Below are positions 1 to 5,923 of a stretch of 8,977 nt of DNA, piece after piece (positions within the stretch are counted from its first letter, which is position 1; each line of letters begins with the position of its first letter). The notes under the pieces were generated by a model that made no database searches, was not told where the DNA came from, and saw nothing but the letters and a program-made list of their open reading frames with translations. Made by a program: the position numbers and the translations under genes. Source of the stretch: Sphingomonas sp. (GTDB lineage Bacteria > Pseudomonadota > Alphaproteobacteria > Sphingomonadales > Sphingomonadaceae); contig JAPJRE010000150.1 in assembly GCA_030824725.1 (NCBI GenBank), forward strand, positions 1 to 8,977, given 5' to 3'.

Positions 1-168
1 CCCCGCCGGCCTGTTCGGCGCCGAACGTCTGGTGGCGGCGGAGGAAGAGGGGCGTTGCGTGGTGACCACCGAATGGCTCCACGCCGCCGGCCCCGCGCCG
101 GCAGTCAGCGTCGAGATCACCTTCGCCACGCTCGTCGAACTCGCGCGGCGCCGAACAGGCCGGCGGGG
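1..168. repeat. Perfect 23-bp inverted repeat (arms 1-23 and 146-168)
   Basis: Bases 1-23 are the exact reverse complement of bases 146-168, with 122 bases between. The inner ends diverge at once (base 24 against 145). The outer end is cut by the window edge, so the repeat may be longer. Both arms lie inside the truncated AraC-family frame, where they encode unrelated peptides. The match is too long to be chance even in GC-rich DNA. It could be a terminal repeat of a small element, the edge of an inversion, or a fold-back artefact if this is a contig end. Confidence 0.75.
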
Positions 169-310
169 CACGCCCCGGGCGGTGGAACTGCGCCGCCCAA
201 GCGAGCGGCATGGCCGCCACGAAACCTGTTTCGGTGCGCCCGTACGGTACAACAGCGCGCGCAACGCGCTCATCCTGGACGGCGCCATTCCCGCCGCGAG
301 ATCCGGCTGA
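2..310 (+). pseudogene. Truncated AraC-family regulator, N-terminal (arabinose-binding-like) domain fragment
   Basis: The frame is open from the left edge of the window and stops at TGA 308-310, so the 5' end lies outside. The 102 visible residues have high GC at third positions. Their second half carries the pattern typical of the N-terminal ligand domain of OruR/ArgR-like AraC regulators: a helix (ITFATLVELARRRTG), then a strand with P-x-AVELRRP, then FGAPVRYNSARNALILDGA. Family members run to about 330 residues and end in two helix-turn-helix motifs. Here the protein stops just after the NALIL strand. I found no continuation of the domain or HTH in any frame downstream, so the DNA-binding half is missing. 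This looks like a remnant rather than a working regulator. It points toward the 3' end of guaA (convergent). The family call rests on motif recognition only. A sequencing frameshift is possible, but would not explain the missing HTH. Confidence 0.5.
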
Positions 311-528
311 CCACAACCCGACCGTTCGCTTCGCTTTCGAATGGATCAATCGGTCCGCTGGGCCTTTCGAAATGCAGCGTGTTCGCGGTCGAGGACTTCA
401 AGGTTCAACAGGCAGTAAAATCAGGCACGATGCTGCGGTCGCACCCGCCCCGGATGCAGTTGGCACGTAGCGGACGCGACGCACCCGGTCCGACTCAGCC
501 GAGCCGCTGCCGAGCGGCGCGGACCATG
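311..528. other. Non-coding or decayed region with no recognisable gene
   Basis: No frame on either strand shows sustained codon bias or a recognisable family. The GC content looks lower than in the genes around it. Two similar short motifs with TTTCGAA at the core occur near 334-341 and 364-371. A six-pair hairpin (arms 503-508 and 513-518, loop of four) lies at its right end. It has no following T-run on either strand, so I do not call a terminator. The region separates a broken regulator from the 3' end of guaA and reads as decayed DNA. Confidence 0.45.
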
Positions 529-696
529 CTATGTCCAATACCGCCCATCCGCCTGCCGCGCCGCGAGATCGCGGAGGAGGTCGGCGCGCACATAGCACAC
601 GCGGTCCAACTTCTCGGCGCCCATCGGCCGGCGCTCCAGCGCGAGCAGCGGCAGCAGGGCGCTGTCCCCGCTAGCGCGTGCCGGACGTGGGATCAC
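529..696 (-). CDS. Possible 55-residue hypothetical protein overlapping the guaA stop
   Basis: This short frame was found by reading the minus strand below guaA. It starts at GTG 696-694, which overlaps the guaA TGA as GTGA, and ends at TAG 531-529. From about residue 9 onward almost every codon ends in G or C, and the composition (many Leu, Arg, Ala, with LDRVCYVRADLLRDLAARQ near the end) looks like a helical protein. The first eight codons have weaker bias. The start may therefore be wrong, or the frame may be the surviving tail of a longer gene. There is no convincing Shine-Dalgarno sequence and I recognise no family. Overlapping coupling to guaA would be unusual. Treat as tentative. Confidence 0.28.
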   Translation of the reverse strand: MIPRPARASGDSALLPLLALERRPMGAEKLDRVCYVRADLLRDLAARQADGRYWT

Positions 697-2252
697 TCCC
701 ACTCGATCGTGCCGGGCGGCTTGCTCGTATAGTCGTAGGTCACCCGGTTCACGCCGCGGACCTCGTTGACGATGCGCGTCGCCACCCGCGGCAGGAAGCC
801 GCCCGGGAATTCGAACGCCTCGGCGGTCATGCCGTCGATCGAGGTCACCGCACGCAGCGCCAGCACGCTGTCATAGGTGCGGCCGTCGCCCATCACGCCG
901 ACGCTGCGCACCGGGGTGAGCACCGCGAAGGCCTGCCAGATCGTGTCGTAGAGGCCCGCGTTGCGGATCTCCTCGAGATAGATTGCGTCGGCCTTGCGCA
1001 GGATGTCGCAGCGTTCCTTGGTGACTTCGCCCGGAATGCGGATCGCGAGGCCGGGCCCCGGGAACGGATGGCGGCCGACGAACACGTCCGGCAGCCCAAT
1101 CTCGCGGCCCAGCGCGCGGACCTCGTCCTTGAACAGCTCGCGCAGCGGCTCGACCAGCTGCATGTTCATCCGCGCCGGCAGGCCACCGACATTGTGGTGG
1201 CTCTTGATCGTCACCGACGGGCCGCCGGTGAAGCTGACGCTCTCGATCACGTCCGGGTACAGCGTGCCCTGCGCCAGGAAATCGGCGCCGCCAATCTTCT
1301 TCGCCTCGGCCTCGAACACGTCGATGAAGGTCTTGCCGATGAACTTGCGCTTCGCCTCAGGGTCGGTGACGCCAGCGAGACCGCCGAGGAACAGTTCCTC
1401 CGCGTCCACATGGACGAGCGGGATATGGTAATGCTCGCGGAACATGGTGACGACCTGATCGGCCTCGCCGGCGCGCATCAGGCCATGGTCGACGAACACG
1501 CAGGTCAGCTGGTCGCCGATCGCCTCGTGGATCAGCACCGCCGCCACCGCGGAATCGACGCCGCCCGACAGGCCGCAGATCACCTTGCCGCTGCCGACCT
1601 GCGCGCGGATCTCGGCGATCTTGGCGGCGCGGAACTCGGCCATCGTCCAGTCGCCCGACAGGCCGCAGACATGGCGCACGAAATTCGCCAGCAGCTTCGC
1701 ACCGTCCGGGGTGTGGACCACTTCGGGGTGGAACTGCATCGCGTAATAGCGGCGCGCGTCGTTGGCGATCACCGCATAGGGCGAACCCGGGCTGGTCGCG
1801 ACCGGGCGGAAGCCGGGGGCGAGCTGGACGACCTTGTCGCCATGGCTCATCCACACCTGGTGGCTTTCGCTTTCCTGCCAGAGTCCGTCGAACAGCACGC
1901 AGCCGTCCTGGATCTCGATAAAGGCGCGGCCGAACTCGCCGCTGTCGCCCAGCACGACCTCGCCGCCGAGCTGGTGCATCATCACCTGCTGGCCATAGCA
2001 GATGCCGAGCACCGGCAGGCCGCTATCGAAGATCTCCTGCGGGACACGGGGGCTGCCCTCGTCGAGGACCGAGGCGGGCGAGCCGGAGAGGATGATGCCC
2101 TTGGGCTGCATCCGGGCAAAGGCCTCGGCGGCGGTGGTGAAGGGGGCGATCTCGGAATAGACCCCGGCTTCGCGAACGCGGCGGGCGATCAGCTGGGTCA
2201 CCTGGCTGCCGAAATCGACGATCAGGATGGAGTCGGTGTGCTGGAGCGTCAT
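693..2252 (-). CDS. guaA: GMP synthase (glutamine-hydrolysing)
   Basis: A complete 519-residue GMP synthase, the usual length for the single-chain bacterial enzyme. It converts XMP, ATP and glutamine to GMP, the last step of de novo guanine nucleotide synthesis, in the cytoplasm. The class I glutamine amidotransferase domain comes first (about 8-195): the nucleophile is Cys85 in LGICYGQQ, with His175 and Glu177 in MQFHPEV completing the triad. The ATP-pyrophosphatase domain follows, with the P-loop SGGVDS at 229-234. It includes the lid region with KSHHNVGGLP (350-359) and the segment GRHPFPGPGLAIR. The C-terminal dimerisation domain contains GVMGDGRTYD and ends in the highly conserved VTYDYTSKPPGTIEWE. 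Translation starts at ATG 2252-2250, where family homology begins. The frame stays open further upstream, but that part reads as the reverse frame of the neighbouring gene. No Shine-Dalgarno precedes the ATG; see the promoter entry. All catalytic residues are intact. Confidence 0.98.
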   Translation of the reverse strand: MTLQHTDSILIVDFGSQVTQLIARRVREAGVYSEIAPFTTAAEAFARMQPKGIILSGSPASVLDEGSPRVPQEIFDSGLPVLGICYGQQVMMHQLGGEVVLGDSGEFGRAFIEIQDGCVLFDGLWQESESHQVWMSHGDKVVQLAPGFRPVATSPGSPYAVIANDARRYYAMQFHPEVVHTPDGAKLLANFVRHVCGLSGDWTMAEFRAAKIAEIRAQVGSGKVICGLSGGVDSAVAAVLIHEAIGDQLTCVFVDHGLMRAGEADQVVTMFREHYHIPLVHVDAEELFLGGLAGVTDPEAKRKFIGKTFIDVFEAEAKKIGGADFLAQGTLYPDVIESVSFTGGPSVTIKSHHNVGGLPARMNMQLVEPLRELFKDEVRALGREIGLPDVFVGRHPFPGPGLAIRIPGEVTKERCDILRKADAIYLEEIRNAGLYDTIWQAFAVLTPVRSVGVMGDGRTYDSVLALRAVTSIDGMTAEAFEFPGGFLPRVATRIVNEVRGVNRVTYDYTSKPPGTIEWE

Positions 2253-2287
2253 GGCTGGCCGATAGGGAGCGATCGCCGGGCTGTCAA
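2253..2287 (-). promoter_or_regulatory. Sigma-70-type promoter for guaA, predicted leaderless transcript
   Basis: Read on the minus strand, a perfect -35 box TTGACA (2287-2282) is followed by a 17-base spacer and TATCGG (2264-2259) as the -10 box. Six bases then separate the -10 from the guaA ATG. With the usual spacing, transcription would begin at the A of the start codon, and no Shine-Dalgarno is present between. The promoter sits in the 49-base gap after the DUF1275 gene, so guaA can be expressed independently of the genes upstream. The TTGACA match and exact 17-base spacing are seen directly; activity and leaderlessness are inferred. Confidence 0.65.
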
Positions 2288-2301
2288 AGGGGTGCGGACG
2301 A

Positions 2302-3003
2302 TCAGGGCCGCAACGGCTCGGCAGCGATCGGATGGCGCACACAGGCGAGCGTGCAGACCAACACGGTAAGCCCCGCCACCAGCAGCGGAATCGCCAGGCC
2401 GTAGCGATTGACCAGCACCGCGCCGAGGAACGCGCCGAGCAGGATCGCCACCACCGCCGCAAGCCGCCGCCCGATACTGGGGTTCCGGCCACCGGCGAAG
2501 TGCGAATCGGCGGCGATGCCGGTGAGCGTCAGGGTGAGCACCGTGGTGGTGAGGTCGGGCACCTTGAGCTGGCGGATCGTGGCGTTGCGGAACCCCATCG
2601 CGATCGCGGTGAGGGCAATGATCGCGAACACGCAGGTCTCCGGCAGGATGCCCATCGCGCCGGCCCAGGCGGCGACGCCCGCGGCCACGCCGAACAGCAC
2701 CGCCTCGGTCACCGCCGCCAGCGCCAGCCAGCGCCGCAGCGGCTGGCCGGCGAGATGGGCGCCGACCTTGCCCGCCACCAGCGCGCCCACGAGGAAAGAG
2801 GCCAGCGCCACGATATAGGGCGCGATGGTGAAGCCCGGCGTGCCCGCCGCCGCGAAGCCGAGGAATACGATGTTCCCGGTCATGTTGGCGGTGAACACCT
2901 TGCCCAGCCCGAGCACGCTCACCGCGTCGACCAGCCCGGTGGTCACGGACAGCAGCAGGAGCAGCGGCGGTAGCGGGGAAGCGGCGGTCTTGGGGTCGGC
3001 CAT
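2302..3003 (-). CDS. DUF1275 (YoaK-like) family integral membrane protein
   Basis: A 233-residue hydrophobic protein with about six membrane segments, a normal length for the DUF1275/YoaK family. The hallmark N-terminal motif is present: a first membrane segment (LPPLLLLLSVTTGLVDAVSVLG) leading into FTANMTGNIVFLG at 37-49. The second family signature lies at about 136-168 (MGFRNATIRQLKVPDLTTTVLT, then TGIAAD). The function of the family is unsettled; it is usually described as a putative inner-membrane transporter or permease-like protein. The start ATG 3003-3001 lies 11 bases after the porin stop, with a GAGGA ribosome-binding site overlapping that stop, so the two are probably co-transcribed and translationally linked. 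The same frame is open for another 84 codons upstream, but those codons run antiparallel to neither the family nor a sensible start: they are an out-of-frame reading of the porin gene. The gene ends 49 bases before guaA. Confidence 0.93.
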   Translation of the reverse strand: MADPKTAASPLPPLLLLLSVTTGLVDAVSVLGLGKVFTANMTGNIVFLGFAAAGTPGFTIAPYIVALASFLVGALVAGKVGAHLAGQPLRRWLALAAVTEAVLFGVAAGVAAWAGAMGILPETCVFAIIALTAIAMGFRNATIRQLKVPDLTTTVLTLTLTGIAADSHFAGGRNPSIGRRLAAVVAILLGAFLGAVLVNRYGLAIPLLVAGLTVLVCTLACVRHPIAAEPLRP

Positions 3004-3011
3004 GGCGGGGG

Positions 3012-3016
3012 TCCTC
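3012..3016 (-). promoter_or_regulatory. Ribosome-binding site of the DUF1275 gene, overlapping the porin stop
   Basis: GAGGA on the minus strand, eight bases before ATG 3003. It shares bases with the porin stop codon (TGAGGA), so ribosomes ending the porin gene stand on the start signal of the next gene. This fixes the DUF1275 start. Confidence 0.7.
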
Positions 3017-4475
3017 AAAATCGGAAATTGCTTTCCAGGCCGATCATCCGGATCGGGCGGAGCGCGCCGGTCTCGCGCAGGAAGCGGCCGGCCCGGAAGA
3101 AGGAAAGCGAGGCGGAAAGCTCGAGCTCGGCGGTCGCCTGCCAGGCGATCGCGCCTTCGACCTGCTTGCCGATGAAGCGAGCGCGGCTGGTGCCGGGCGC
3201 GCGGAGCAGGTTGCCGGGGATGTCGTACACGCCGTCCGCCGTGCTGTAACGCCAATAGGCGCTGCCGGCGATGCTGGCGGAGACGCCCTTACCCAGCGTG
3301 CCGGCGATGCGCGGGTTGAGGTTGATCAGGTTGTACGGTCCGACCGGCGACAGCTCGCCGAAATACTTGCCCTTGGGGAAAAGCGCATTGAACGTGCCGA
3401 GCCGCCGGTCGCCGGCATGGCCATCGCCGCTGATCACGTTGAAGCGGAGCACCGCGTCCGGCGCGAAGGGCAGGTTCGGCAATTTGCGGCCGAGTTCGGT
3501 GCCGAGCGTCCAGGCGGCGATCGGCCCATCGGCGAAGCGACCGAACTGGGCGACGCCCTCGACATTCCAGTGCCAGTCGTCGCGCGCACCATAGACGCGC
3601 GCGCCGAAGCTGTGGCGCAGCTCGCGGCCGGTGCGGGTGCCGAAATGCGCGGTGCGGTTGCGATAGCCGAGATAATAGAGGTCGATGCCCGGCAGCACCG
3701 CATAGGCGCCCCAGAGCCGCTTGGTCGGAGAAGTGCGGTCGTCGAAGGTGCCGAGCCGGGGCGCTACGGGCGCGACGGCGAGCAGGCTGATCTTGGCGTG
3801 GCCGACCGCGACGATCCCGCGCACGCCGTCGAACGCCAGCGGCACATTGGGGCCATAGCGGGTGCCGATCAGCCGCTCGGTGCCGAGCGACAGCATCTGC
3901 CGCCCGCCGCGCAGGGTGACCGCGCCGAGATCGAGTTCGGCAAAGCCCTGGAGCAGGTCGGCGCGGGTCTGGTCGACCGGCCCGGCGGCGGGGCGGACAC
4001 CGGCGGCATAGCCGAGGATCGGCTGGACGAACGCACGAACGCGGCCGACATGGAGATCGGCATAGGGCAGCGCGCGGGTCCAGAGATACGCGTCGTCGGG
4101 CGAGGCCGCGTTGCCGAGGGCGTTGTTGGCAAAGGATTCGCCGCGCAGCCGGACTTCGATGCCGGTGGAGAGCCACGCATCGCCCCCGAGGGGGAGGTAT
4201 TTGAAGGGTCCGGTCCAGTGGTGCGCGCGCTTCTCGGCATCGGCGAGATCGGACCAGTCCTCGTCATAGCGGGTGATGCTGAGCGTCGGCGCCTGCCAGG
4301 GTTCGGGGGCGGGCATGACTTGTCGTGAATCCGCAGTCTGCGCTCCCCTCCCGCTTGCGAGCTTCAGGCCGGTCAGGCCCCCGGCCTGACCGGCCTGAAG
4401 CTGGGTCGGTGGAGGGGCGGACGGCAGTTGCGCGGTGGGCACCACCAGCACCATCGCCGCGGCGACGCTAGCCAC
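3015..4475 (-). CDS. Alginate-export-family outer-membrane porin
   Basis: A beta-barrel porin of the alginate_exp type, 486 residues from GTG 4475. The mature part begins with the family pattern TRYDEDWSDLADAEKR then FKYLPLGGDAWLSTGIEVRLRGESF (about 68-115), followed by alternating polar/hydrophobic strands. These include the conserved LQGFAELDLGAVTLRGGRQMLSLG stretch and FDGVRG. It ends in the terminal aromatic (SNFRF) expected for outer-membrane insertion. Two starts are possible. GTG 4475 overlaps the DoxX stop by eight bases (GTGGCTAG) but gives a signal peptide without basic residues. TTG 4508 adds MRRWWRSRRSD, a good basic signal-peptide head, but lacks a ribosome-binding site. A 77-base palindromic element is translated in frame just after the signal peptide (residues about 20-45), giving a Gly/Gln/Leu-rich linker. 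The family forms channels for anionic saccharides and other small organic compounds; the substrate here is unknown. Confidence 0.88.
   Translation of the reverse strand: MASVAAAMVLVVPTAQLPSAPPPTQLQAGQAGGLTGLKLASGRGAQTADSRQVMPAPEPWQAPTLSITRYDEDWSDLADAEKRAHHWTGPFKYLPLGGDAWLSTGIEVRLRGESFANNALGNAASPDDAYLWTRALPYADLHVGRVRAFVQPILGYAAGVRPAAGPVDQTRADLLQGFAELDLGAVTLRGGRQMLSLGTERLIGTRYGPNVPLAFDGVRGIVAVGHAKISLLAVAPVAPRLGTFDDRTSPTKRLWGAYAVLPGIDLYYLGYRNRTAHFGTRTGRELRHSFGARVYGARDDWHWNVEGVAQFGRFADGPIAAWTLGTELGRKLPNLPFAPDAVLRFNVISGDGHAGDRRLGTFNALFPKGKYFGELSPVGPYNLINLNPRIAGTLGKGVSASIAGSAYWRYSTADGVYDIPGNLLRAPGTSRARFIGKQVEGAIAWQATAELELSASLSFFRAGRFLRETGALRPIRMIGLESNFRF
4341..4417. repeat. REP-like composite palindrome inside the porin coding region
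   Basis: A perfect inverted repeat with 20-base arms (4360-4379 and 4383-4402) around a three-base CCC loop. It is nested within outer half-sites CCCCTCC (4345-4351) and GGAGGGG (4411-4417). The 19 bases at 4341-4359 are identical to 5792-5810 in the intergenic REP pair, which links this insertion to the same repeat family. It is read through in frame by the porin gene and falls in the non-conserved segment between the signal peptide and the barrel. The mRNA would form a very stable hairpin about 70-110 bases after the start codon. Confidence 0.85.
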
Positions 4476-4893
4476 GTCGCTTCGCCTGCTCCGCCACCAG
4501 CGCCGCAAGGATGAAGCCGCCGATCAGGCCGAGATGCTCGAAAAACGCGTTGGTCGCGCCGAACCGCTCGGGCCCCGGCGGCATGGTCCAGAAGGCATTG
4601 GCGGTGAAGGCTGCGAGCAGGGTGAACACCCCCAGCATCCCCGCTCCCAGCCAGACCCAGCGGCCGGTGAGGATCAGCACCGGCCCGACCAGTTCCACCG
4701 CGATGGTCAGCGCCGCCCAGAGCGCGGGCGGGTGCATGCCGAAATGCGCCTGCTCCGCCGCCGCGCCCTGCCAGTCGGCAAGCTTGACCAGCCCGCCGAG
4801 CAGATAGGCGCCGACCAGCAGCAGCCGGGCGAGGAACCAGGTCGGCCGCCAGTCGAGAATGGCGTCGACGAAGCGCGGGTCGGGCGTCGCCAT
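4468..4893 (-). CDS. DoxX family integral membrane protein
   Basis: A 141-residue protein with four predicted membrane helices at about 18-38 (WFLARLLLVGAYLLGGLVKL), 58-76 (LWAALTIAVELVGPVLIL), 81-102 and 121-136, the standard DoxX layout and length. The R-LL-GA-LL-GG--KL pattern in helix 1 and E-VGP-L-L-G in helix 2 are typical of the family. DoxX-like proteins are inner-membrane proteins often linked to redox, thiol-stress or quinone functions, but their activity is not generally defined. The start is ATG 4893-4891, two bases after the VOC stop. An alternative GTG at 4899 would overlap that stop as GTGA and add two residues. No clear Shine-Dalgarno precedes either, so coupling to the VOC gene is likely. 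The 3' end overlaps the porin start. Confidence 0.9.
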   Translation of the reverse strand: MATPDPRFVDAILDWRPTWFLARLLLVGAYLLGGLVKLADWQGAAAEQAHFGMHPPALWAALTIAVELVGPVLILTGRWVWLGAGMLGVFTLLAAFTANAFWTMPPGPERFGATNAFFEHLGLIGGFILAALVAEQAKRRG

Positions 4894-4895
4894 GG

Positions 4896-5771
4896 TCACT
4901 TGGCCGGGGCGCTGTGGATCTCGGCGATATAGCCGCCGGGGAAGCGCACGATCACCGCGCGGCCGCCGGCTGCGGCATAAGGCTGCACCAGCGTCTCGAC
5001 GCCGGCGGCCTTGGCCTTGGCGAGCGTCGCGTCGAGATCGGGCACCGCATAGCCGGTCATGTCGCGGCCATAGGGCCAGGGCAGCAGGCCGTCGGTGACG
5101 AACACCACCATCTTGCCATAGCCGCTGGTGATCGCAATGCGGCGGATCGTCTTGCCGGGCTCGCCGACCTCGGCGCCGGGTGCGGCGCGGTCATCGGCGG
5201 TCACCTTGCCCCTGGCATAGCCGACCCAGCTCTTCACGAAGCGATCGGCGACGTCCTCGGTCAGGTAGATGCGGTTCTCGGGCACCGTCTCGAGCGGCGT
5301 GTAGCTGGGTTTGATGGTGTGCCAGTAGAGCTGCATGTTCACCCCGCCCGGCCACTGGATCAGCGAGTCGCGGCCAATCGGATCGGGGAAGGTCACCAGC
5401 CGGCGGACCGCGCCGTTCTGCAGGGCGGCCTTCACTGCGGCGTCGATGTCGGTCACCAGATAGCCGGTGCGCTCGTCGCCGAAGGGGAAGGGGATCGGCG
5501 TCTTGAACCCGAATACCGAGACGGTGCCGGCGGGTGTCAGCACCAGCTGCGACTTGGTAAGGCTGGTGGTAGGCGTCACCTGAAACACGCCCTGCTTGCT
5601 CGTCGTGCCGCCGAAGGTGCCTACGAAGCTGGTGACGAAGCTGTCGAACTGGTCTTCCGGCACATAGACGTGCGTGGTGTCGTACTGGGGCCCGACCGAA
5701 TAGTCGGCGGTCTGCTGGGCGAGCGCCGGCGTGGCGACGACGAGCGCGGAGGCGAGGAGGAAGCGGCGCAT
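4896..5771 (-). CDS. Exported two-domain VOC (glyoxalase-fold) protein
   Basis: A 291-residue protein with a clear Sec signal peptide (MRRFLLASALVVATPALA, cleavage near ALA-QQ at 18/19), so it is likely periplasmic. The rest consists of two related glyoxalase/bleomycin-resistance-type halves, about 30-150 and 165-287. Each starts with a strand in the YVPEDQFDSFVTSFVG / YLTEDVADRFVKSWVG register. Each also has a GYLVTDIDAAVKAALQNGA / GYAVPDLDATLAKAKAAGV helix segment and ends in a WPGGVNMQLYW / FPGGYIAEIH strand. His34, Gln147 and Glu284 sit where VOC metal ligands often lie, but the metal set is not complete enough to assign a reaction. VOC proteins include dioxygenases, lyases and binding proteins; which applies here is open. 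Start ATG 5771 has a strong AGGAG site. It is the first gene of the compact VOC-DoxX-porin-DUF1275 run. Confidence 0.9.
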   Translation of the reverse strand: MRRFLLASALVVATPALAQQTADYSVGPQYDTTHVYVPEDQFDSFVTSFVGTFGGTTSKQGVFQVTPTTSLTKSQLVLTPAGTVSVFGFKTPIPFPFGDERTGYLVTDIDAAVKAALQNGAVRRLVTFPDPIGRDSLIQWPGGVNMQLYWHTIKPSYTPLETVPENRIYLTEDVADRFVKSWVGYARGKVTADDRAAPGAEVGEPGKTIRRIAITSGYGKMVVFVTDGLLPWPYGRDMTGYAVPDLDATLAKAKAAGVETLVQPYAAAGGRAVIVRFPGGYIAEIHSAPAK

Positions 5772-5778
5772 GGCGAAA

Positions 5779-5783
5779 CTCCT
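5779..5783 (-). promoter_or_regulatory. Ribosome-binding site of the VOC gene
   Basis: AGGAG on the minus strand, seven bases before ATG 5771. It fixes the start at the signal peptide and rules out the much longer open frame that runs upstream through the repeats. Confidence 0.8.
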
Positions 5784-5791
5784 GGAGGGAT

Positions 5792-5894
5792 CGCTCCCCT
5801 CCCGCTTGCGGGAGGGGTTGGGGGAGGGAATGACGTGGAAGAAGCGCTGAGGCGGCCCAGCCCCTCCCCTAGCCCCTCCCGCAAGCGGGAGGGG
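5792..5894. repeat. Inverted pair of REP-like palindromes (BIME-like) between operons
   Basis: Two copies of a 22-base palindrome, each CCCCTCCCGC, then two loop bases, then its complement, lie at 5796-5817 and 5873-5894. Each is followed on its own strand by a matching G-rich tail (5818-5828; 5861-5872 on the opposite strand), so the two units are inverted copies of an element of about 33 bases, separated by about 32 bases. They fill most of the 152-base gap between the amidohydrolase stop and the VOC start. On RNA each forms a stable hairpin. They may reduce read-through or protect the upstream mRNA's 3' end. Neither has a U-run, so I do not call them intrinsic terminators. I see no good promoter for the VOC gene in the gap. 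Confidence 0.9.
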
Positions 5895-5923
5895 AACGCA
5901 GCTGGATGGGGCAGCCCCCTGCA

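Noticed and set aside
24..145. A site-specific invertible switch
   Set aside because: The inverted repeat fits the shape, but no recombinase gene or alternate-orientation evidence exists in the window, so I keep only the repeat itself.
398..598. A 66-codon minus-strand frame downstream of guaA
   Set aside because: Arg/Ala/Gly/Ser-rich with no motif or ribosome-binding site. The overlapping frame at 529-696 has better codon bias and explains part of it.
678..2369. A 563-codon open frame on the plus strand opposite guaA
   Set aside because: It is a mirror reading of guaA, whose conserved residues are all intact; composition is His/Arg/Ala-biased with no domain.
3417..4328. A 303-codon plus-strand frame opposite the porin
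   Set aside because: Antisense shadow; the porin frame has family motifs and a terminal Phe, while the plus frame has no recognisable fold.
5796..5894. Classical intrinsic terminator(s)
   Set aside because: The hairpins are strong but no U-run follows on either strand, and both belong to a repeat family. I list them as REP-like repeats instead.
5792..5894. A CRISPR array
   Set aside because: Only two repeat units, in inverted orientation and self-palindromic, with no regular spacers and no cas genes.
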